This document shows, in pieces, positions 57,501-64,000 of a stretch of 64,000 nt of DNA; within the stretch, counting starts at the first letter, position 1; the number at the start of each line of letters is the position of its first letter. A program made the translations under genes and the position numbers. The notes beneath the pieces are model-generated. The model saw only the letters and a list, made by a program, of their open reading frames with translations. It did no database searches and was not told where the DNA came from. This DNA is from Entomortierella parvispora (lineage: Eukaryota > Mortierellomycota > Mortierellomycetes > Mortierellales > Mortierellaceae): the NCBI GenBank assembly GCA_963573315.1, contig OY752140.1, forward strand, positions 2,170,001-2,234,000, in the 5' to 3' direction.

Positions 57501-60467
57501 CAGAATGTGCCTTTCGCCAAGATTTCTAGAGTGACTCTATACGACAATTTCCTAAATTATTGGGTGAAGCGTGGTCAAAAGCGACTGAGTGATCGAGGAT
57601 TGACAGAAGACGACCAGAAAACCTTCGGTATCTTGTTTGAAGATGGTTTCACTAAGAGTGCCATTAACTTTGTGAAGGACTTGTCAGCGGCCATATTTGA
57701 TGAGCAACAAGGAAATCCTGTGGTCGACTTTTCACACGTCCGAGACAGGGATAACTGGAAGGCAACGTTCTTTGGCCATGTCAATGGCAGGAATATCTTG
57801 CTCGAGGCATGTCCAATCCTTCGCAGCAGTAGGAACCAATATCGATTCATCCACCGATCCGTTTTGGAGTATGGCATAGCTCGAGCTGCTTTTGAACCGC
57901 CACAAGAAGGGCAAGGCCCAAATGTTGAGGAGGAGGATTATGCCACCCTTTCGAACTCGCCTTTATTTCGCCGGAATTTCGTCCACGAGCCCTCCATCAT
58001 CAGCTTCCTGGCCGAGCGCGTCCAACAAAGTTGTGTGTTCAAAGGCATACTTCTCAAGGTCATCCTACAATCAAGAGATGACGATCAAGTCATCATTGCG
58101 GCCACTAATGCTATTACGATCTTGGTCCGAGCCCAAGTTCGATTCCATGGTGAGGATTTAAGGGGTATTCGAATCCCTGGTGCAGATCTGAGTCATGGAC
58201 AATTCGACTCTACACAGCTACAAGGGGCAGATCTGAGCAACACCAACATGCGCAACATTTGGCTGCGACAGGCCAATCTGAGCAATACTCAAATGGATGG
58301 TGTCAATTTTGGTGAACAGCCATTTTTGGAGCAAGGGGATGGCATGCAATGTGGTGCATTTTCACCTGACGGAGCAACCTTTGCCTCTGGGCTCGAGAAT
58401 GGTGCAATCGAGTTGTATAGCACCTCGACATGGGAAAAGACCCACACCTTGGACGGCCACATAGGAAGTGTTTTACAATTGGAATTTTCGCCCGACGGAC
58501 AGCAGGTCGTCTATATCTGTGATGGTAACATTATCGGGCTTTGGGATACGGAAACCGGTTCCATCTTAACTCGTCAGACTGACGGGGTTAAGAGTGTTAC
58601 GTATTCATCAAATGGCCAGCAAGTCGCTTTGGTTGGTGTTGACAAGAAAGTTCGATTATGGGATCTACGTACCGGTGCACTTGGTCCAGTATTATCAAGC
58701 GTCGGCGAGATTATGTGTGTTGCATATTCACCAAATGGCCAGCAAATCGCCATTGGCAATGACAAAAGTGCAATTCAGCTGTGGGATGCTCAAACAAGTA
58801 CCCTTGATACTATCCTTCGAGAAACTGATGGCCGAGTAGATTCTTTTGGCATTCCTTTCCGCAGCATCGGCTATGTTCTATGTGTCACATATTCACCAAA
58901 TGGCCAGCAGATCGCCACTGGCAGCGAATTCAACACACTTCAGCTCTGGGATGCAGAAACCGGCGCACTTTGTTCTGAATTTCCTGATTACACTGACGCT
59001 ATCGTGAGTGTCAGATATTCACCAAATGGACAGCAGATCGTCTCTGGCACCCATGACGGGAAAGTTTGGCTGCGGGACGCACAAACAGGCACCCCTGGTC
59101 CAGTCTTATCTGGTCACACTACCTGTATTCAGTGTGTCAAATATTCACCGAACGGCCAGCAGATTGCCTCTAGCGCTTATTCTGATAACATAGTTCGGCT
59201 TTGGGATGCAAAAACAGGCGCACCTGGTCCCATTCTAACTGGCCACACTGGACCTGTTCAGGATATTACCTATTTACAAGATGGCCAACTGATTGCATCC
59301 TCCAGTGATGACAAGACTGTTCGACTCGGGGATACACAAACTGGCATATCTGGTCGCATCATGATTGGACATGACAACCATGTTAAGGGTGTCGCCTGGT
59401 CACCAAATGGCCAGCAAATCTCCTCTGGCAGTGATGACCGCACAGTTCGACTATGGGATGCACAAACTGGTGCTCCTGGCCTCATATTGACTGGACATAC
59501 CGATGGTGTTCAAAGCGTTGCATTTTCGCCAAATGGCCAGCAGCTCGCCTCCGGCAGTAATGACAGCAGGATTCAGCTGTGGAATACGAGAACCGGCTCA
59601 CCTGGTCTTGTCCTCTCTCACCTCAATGGTCATGGGGTTCAGAGTGTCACATATTCACCAAATGGCCAGCAGATTGCCTCAGGTGATGATAGTGAACATG
59701 TTGTGTTGTGGGATCCACAAAACGACACAGGTGGCTCCATCTTGACTAGCCTCATCGACGGGGCTTTGAATCCCATGCATTCACCAAATCACAACCGGAT
59801 CTTCTCTGATATTCCTCAGTACTCCTTCCATGATGGCCCTGTTCTGAGTGTTACGTATTCACCTACTGGCCCTCAGGTCGCATCGGGTGGTGCCGATGGA
59901 AAAATTCGGCTGTTGGATTCACACACTGGCAGGCTTGATCACATCCTAACTGGTCATGCCGGCGGCGTTCAGAGTGTCACATATTCGCCAAGTGGCCGTC
60001 AGATCGCCTCAGGAAGTAATGACAAAACAGTTCGACTCTGGGATGCAGATACCCACACAACTGTTCTCATCTTGGAGGGCCACACTGATGGGGTTTGGAG
60101 TGTCACTTATTCACCAGATGGCCAGATGGTTGCCTCTGGTAGTGCTGATAGGACGGTCCGACTGTGGAATGTTGCATCAGGTCAACCTCTAACTTCAGTG
60201 AGAGGTTTTGGTGGAATCGTTTACAGCATCGCCTGGAGAGGTACTCCCGAGGAAAAGCAGTTTGTGACAGGATGTGAAGACAAGTCTGTTAGCGTGTGGC
60301 AAGTTGTTGAAGACGGGAATAGCATCCGGGTGAATCTGATCTGGAATACGAACAATGACCGACTTGTTCTCTCCAACACTCTCATCCAGGGTGTGCAAGG
60401 ATTGAGTCAGAGAAACAGGCGACTATTACAGCAAAGTGGGGCGAATGGCAATACTGAAGGTTTTTGA
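54596..60467 (+). CDS. NOD-like receptor: helical N-terminus, NACHT, pentapeptide repeats, WD40 repeats
   Basis: Exons 54596-54897, 54978-56443 and 56541-60467 give about 1,897 residues if a one-base shift in the C-run at 56782-56787 is allowed for; as written, the frame ends at 56818. Residues about 1-590 are helical and armadillo-like (LLSTRHLAFCLALLKTSSSD, PDHLYPLMMALSLVLGAMAD). The NACHT NTPase has Walker A LLGDSGAGKST and Walker B FILICDGYDEC, followed by NPFLLSLSLSVLPGL and YRFIHRSVLEY. Then come pentapeptide repeats (DLRGIRIPGADLS, LQGADLSNTNM) and about 15 WD40 units (such as SVTYSPNGQQIASGS and TVRLWDAQTG). Fungal STAND/NLR proteins of this layout act in non-self recognition and regulated cell death; that role is inferred. 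The effector type of the N-terminus is not recognised. AATAAA at about 60552 may end the transcript. Confidence 0.85.
58345..60330 (+). repeat. WD40 repeat array within the NLR gene
   Basis: About 15 tandem units of 40-54 codons. Segments close to TATTCACCAAATGGCCAGCA recur in most units (for example near 58727, 58892, 59017, 59400, 59524 and 59650). The DNA-level similarity exceeds what WD40 structure needs. One unit near 59770-59820 is shortened and degenerate. Two seven-bladed propellers would account for the count. Confidence 0.85.
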
Positions 60468-60501
60468 GGGATTGTGGAAAGTCGAGTATATTTCACTTGG
60501 G

Positions 60502-61011
60502 ATGACTGTCTCTTTGGATCTACTGAACAATGCCCGTGTCCCCAGCATCCAAATAAAATCATACAGTCCCCTATTTATTTTACGAAAGAAGAGTTGTAAT
60601 AATACAAAGCAGTTGGAGTCCATCCAAATCGACTATATCAAAATTGGATCAGGATCACGATTGAAAAGGACCAGTGCCCTCGCGGACATTCCCAGTGCCA
60701 GCAAGGTGTTAGATCTGAAGTTCAGGAAGAACAAATACGACAAATCTCGAGCAGATAAGATCATCAAGGAATGGATTCTGGACGAACCTAAAGATGGTCA
60801 GTGGCATTCCCCTCAACAGCAACTTCGCGACTACCCGCAGAGCCAAGAGATCGAGAAGTGGCAAAAAGATGGCTATATGATCACGCCGGTTCTTGTCGTA
60901 GTTGGATCTCGCCACATTCTTTTGTGGAATCTCATTGGCGATAAACTCGACCCTTCTCCACGACTCGCCCTCGTGCGATGTCACCATGTCAACAACAACA
61001 ACATCATGTAA
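60502..61011 (+). pseudogene. Possible nuclease-like C-terminal fragment downstream of the NLR
   Basis: An open frame runs from within the NLR tail to 61011; a Met lies at 60502. Its end (SPQQQLRDYPQSQEIEKWQK, then GYMITPVLVVVGSRHILLW) looks like the conserved C-terminus of nuclease-type domains attached to fungal Crinkler/AAA-ATPase-like proteins. SKVLDLKFRKNKY could be the D-X-K part of a PD-(D/E)XK site. The first half is unlike any domain I know and overlaps the NLR 3' end, so a full gene is unlikely. It may be the displaced end of the broken gene at 52.6-54.1 kb, a remnant of another copy, or an unknown small protein. Confidence 0.4.
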
Positions 61012-61295
61012 CATCACGTCTTTCGACAACAGACAGAACATGATCAGCTCAGAAAGCTAAACGCAGAAGAGAAGGAACAGTCCGTTCTAACTTTACGCAG
61101 TCGGTAGTCAATGCCTTCAAGAGCGAAAAGAGAACCTTGATCTTGAAAGAAAAAATTGCAATATCGCAAGAGCAGGCGAATTTCGCACCTTAAGGTACAA
61201 CTCACACACAAACACATACCACGCAAGTGAAAATGTAATGCTTTTTTTTATGCTATTTGCTATTAAACTAAATAAATGCGATAATACGAACATCT
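61012..61295. other. Convergent intergenic region
   Basis: 3' flank of the permease gene (minus strand) and of the fragment before it. AATAAA-type signals on both strands at about 61265-61280. No gene seen. Confidence 0.5.
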
Positions 61296-63187
61296 TTAAT
61301 GGTCAATCATTTCAACCTTGGCGTCATTGCCTTCAGCAAGAGCAGCCGCCTCACGCTCCAGACGCTCTTCTTCTTCCATGACATCCAGAGGATCAACATA
61401 AACTTGTCCGCGAGCCTTGCAGTACAGTTTTTGCATCCAACCAGGAAGAACGTTGGAGGCAGTGAAGCTCTCGTTTTGCCAAGGTTCGCGCAAGTCTTTG
61501 TCATCGGGCGTGATCCTTCCTCCAGAAATGACCTCGACAAGGTACACAGTGCCATTGATGGCGGCGTAGGAGCCAACACCGGCAATGAGACCATAGGCGA
61601 TTGAGTACGACAGAGGCATCATGGCAATAGTCAAGAACGCGGGAATGGCGTCGCCCACGTAGTCCCAGTTGATGGAGCGGACCGACTTGACCATCATGGA
61701 ACCAACAATAATCAAGGCTGGACCGGTGGCCCATGGAGGGAAAGAGGCAAAAATGGGCGAGAAGAACAAGGAGATGAAGAAGAGAACCGCGGTCGTGATC
61801 GAGGTCAAACCAGTGCGTCCACCTTCTGTGATACCGGCACCAGATTCAATAAAGGCCGTGACGGGAGGGACACCGAAGCAGGCACCGATCGAGATCGAGG
61901 TGGCATCGCACAAGAACGCGGCCGTGGAGCCATCAAAGTCACCGTTCTTGTACATGTAGCCTCCAAACTTGGCCATCGAGTACAGAGTACCGGTTGTATC
62001 CATAATGTCGACATAGAGGAAGGTGATCAAAGCGATCCAGATCTCGGAGGAATTCAACGAGAAGTCCATCTGGCCCAGGATATTCTGGATGGGGTGGAAG
62101 GTCACAACCTTCCTGAAGTAATCAAACGCGCTCTGTCCAGCGGGCGTGTAGGGGAAAAACGTGAAGGGGGTTGGGCGGATCCAAGACAGAATCGAGATGG
62201 TCAAGATACCAACCAATACGGCACCCTTAACACGGTAGACCAATAGGATTGCAATGATGATAAAGCCAAAGATGCCCATCCAGGTCGTTGGTCCCCGCAT
62301 ATGAGTTCCTTCCACGCAGGCGCCCGTAGCATCTGTGACACAGCCCGCCAGAGTGACCAAAGTGGACGAGTCTCCGCCGATCAAGCCAATACCGGCCGAG
62401 GACTGCAAACCAATGAAGCAGAGATAAAGACCAATGCCGGCACCTGTCGCAATCTTGATACTCTGTGGAATCAGACGGGCCAGCCATTGACGAACACCAA
62501 AAAGAGAGAGCAGGATGAACAGGATACCCTCAATGAAGACGGCGGCCAATGCTGTTTGGTACTTGATCTTGTTGGATCCGTGGAATCCGACGACGGTGTA
62601 TGTGAAGTAGGCGTTCAAGCCCATACCGGGGGCAAGGCCGATGGGAAGATTGGCAAAGAGACCCATCAGAAAGGATGAGAGGCAGGCGATAGCGGCGGTA
62701 GCTGTGATCAGGTCTAGTTTCAGAATTCCCAAGCACTCAGTAAAGGCGGGATCGGTAGCACAGGTTGTGTCTGTGGTGTTGCCGCCGTTATTGCAGACAC
62801 AGGTTCCGCCAGAGTCGGTGACAATCAGGGCATTCACCGAGATGATGTATGCCTGAGGTGTGTACGGATAGTATTAAAAGGATGTGTATAATGAAAGGGT
62901 CAACAAATGATAGGGGAGAGAAAGGTTAGTCTATTGCTCTCGGACCAGAGGGATTGGACCCAAGCCTGCTATCATATTCCCTCCGAAACAGCTTCAGGGA
63001 AGGATTCCTCGCCTCAGTCATCGCACCCTACCATTGTCACGAACGTGGTGAGACCGGCTCGCAGCTCAACGGTGAATTTGGATCCGACACGCTCTCTTCG
63101 TGCGCCAGATCCCTCCAGGCGGAAGTACCTGCCGACCATGGACTCGGCCACATTCCTGTTTACTTTGTCGAAAAAAGACAACGTCAT
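61296..63187 (-). CDS. azgA: Purine (adenine-hypoxanthine-guanine) permease, AzgA family
   Basis: Two exons, 63187-63032 and 62852-61296, give 570 residues; A. nidulans AzgA has about 580. The N-terminus VGRYFRLEGSGARRERVGSK leads to the first helix, and the exon join restores TFVTMAYIISVNALI. Family signatures are GLAPGMGLNAYFTYTVVG (the NCS2/AzgA N-A-F-T-like motif), YVDIMDTTGTLYSMA, and FGVPPVTAFIESGAGITEGG with GGRTGLTS, which line the purine site. Fourteen hydrophobic segments fit the UapA-like fold in the plasma membrane, importing purines with protons. A Cys-rich extracellular insert (GGTCVCNNGG) follows helix 1. The C-terminus is acidic with coiled-coil-like Glu/Arg repeats, a likely endocytosis signal. 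The start is the Met at 63187. Confidence 0.93.
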
Positions 63188-63230
63188 TGTCTTTATCACG
63201 ATCTAGGTGTGGAGAAGGAGGAGGTGAAGG

Positions 63231-63258
63231 AGTGTGTGTGAGTGTGTGTGTGTGTGTG
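63231..63258. repeat. GT microsatellite
   Basis: About 28 bp of alternating GT with one interruption, 44 bp upstream of the azgA start codon, in the likely leader. Confidence 0.85.
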
Positions 63259-63302
63259 CGAATAAGGAATAGAATAGAGAGGGTGGAGGTGAGAATGACC
63301 GA

Positions 63303-63374
63303 AGAGAGAAGAGAGAATGAAGAGAGAAGAGAGAATGAAGAGAGAAGAGAGAATGAAGTGAGAAGAGAGAATGA
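63303..63374. repeat. 18-bp minisatellite, four units
   Basis: Four consecutive copies of AGAGAGAAGAGAGAATGA; the last has one G-to-T-type change (AGTGAGAAG). It is pyrimidine-rich on the azgA sense strand. Confidence 0.9.
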
Positions 63375-64000
63375 AGGGACAAGAGGAAGGGACGGGAGGA
63401 AGGTGCGGGGAGAGGAAGGAAAGGAAGAGAAAAAGGGAAGAGTGAGTGCAGATTTTTTTATTTTTTTGATGCGCCGTTGTGCTGCTTCGTGTGTCTGAGT
63501 GTGCAGCCAATGCAACAGACGGGATAAACTCAACAGATAAACACTGGCCAAGTTGACTCTCAGTCAGCTCGGCCCTCCTCTCCCCACTCTGTCTCTCTCT
63601 GTGTGTGTGTGTTGTGTTTTGCTCTGCTCCCCCCATCTTGCTGTCCGAGTTCAAACGGATGTTTGTCCAAATCAAGTATGAAAACTCTATCTGCCATGGA
63701 CCAGGTTCTAAGGGTCCGGATGATTTATAGTCGTCGGAGCATGGAATCGATGTGCGAAGATGAAGCCCCATGAACCCTGAGTCAAGGAGCGACTTGGCTG
63801 CTGTTCATGCCCCTCCGGCGCAACGCATTCAGCATTCAGTATGGAGGACCCGTCACTTATGACCCGGAAGACCGCCAATTGCAGGGGTGTCACTTCTGAC
63901 AGCGGTTGGATGCGAGTGAGTCCTCTCCACTCTCCCCTCGCACTTGCAGATTCGCTCCCTCTAGTCCCCTTTTTCGTTCCTCCTGAGTCCTCACTGCTAT

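Larger units (their letters stand above)
63188..64000. other. Upstream region of azgA, microsatellite-rich, no gene seen
   Basis: Contains a GT repeat, an 18-bp minisatellite and further CT/GT runs (63583-63612). On the minus strand the G/A-rich sequence forms a long pyrimidine leader before the permease start. No coding signal to the window edge. Confidence 0.5.

Noticed and set aside
60436-60501. Treating the NLR tail and the downstream nuclease-like fragment as one fused gene
   Set aside because: They are in different frames, the NLR ends with a clean stop after its last WD40 unit, and an AATAAA signal follows. A fusion would need an unseen intron.

Overview
This window looks like a chromosomal segment from a filamentous, early-diverging fungus. 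The genes are rich in short introns (13 to 16 of the genes here are spliced, mostly GT-AG). The gene set is typically fungal: Far11/STRIPAK, Clr4-type H3K9 methyltransferase, AzgA purine permease, Smp3 and Sys1. The combination of a NACHT-pentapeptide-WD40 receptor, a Crinkler/AAA-ATPase-like gene and a LINE-type RNase H ORF fits Mortierellomycotina (Mortierella or a relative). The assignment to Mortierella is inference. Exon structures were built by hand from splice signals, reading-frame continuity and family knowledge.

Layout. 0.3-15.7 kb holds housekeeping and regulatory genes: a transcription factor with both a Zn2Cys6 cluster and C2H2 fingers (+), a zinc alcohol dehydrogenase (-), tyrosyl-DNA phosphodiesterase TDP1 (-, 12 exons), an FGGY sugar kinase (-), and the STRIPAK subunit Far11/STRIP (+). 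15.7-22.0 kb is a repeat island without host protein genes. It contains an initiator tRNA-Met, a large fold-back element built from GTCGGYGGAT-like motifs, two related MITE-like inverted-repeat elements, a tRNA-Val(AAC), a tRNA-derived SINE-like element, and a 5'-truncated LINE inserted directly after that element's poly(A) tail with a 16-bp target duplication. 22.8-30.0 kb carries a secreted S41-like protease (+), SYS1 (-), a stand-alone shikimate dehydrogenase (-) and a mitochondrial carrier (+). 30.4-43.1 kb holds a very long formin-like GBD/FH3 protein with no visible FH2 domain (-), a 3.3-kb gene-free stretch, and a glutamine-rich protein (+). 43.3-52.0 kb holds SMP3 (-), OMA1 (-), a CLR4/SUV39 methyltransferase (+) and a DNAJB12-type ER J-protein (-).

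52.6-61.0 kb is the most unusual part. A decayed Crinkler-type gene (ubiquitin-like header, AAA-ATPase-like domain, PD-(D/E)XK-like region) lies immediately upstream of a roughly 1,900-residue NOD-like receptor. That receptor has a helical N-terminus, a NACHT domain, pentapeptide repeats and about 15 WD40 repeats. A possible Crinkler nuclease-like C-terminal fragment lies just downstream of it. The receptor has a one-base frame shift at a run of six C residues just before the NACHT domain. The window ends with the AzgA purine permease (-) and a microsatellite-rich upstream region.

The housekeeping genes do not form one pathway. Several are in closely spaced pairs that may share promoters: FGGY/FAR11, SDH/carrier and OMA1/CLR4 are divergent, while FGGY-TDP1 and SMP3-OMA1 are same-strand neighbours.
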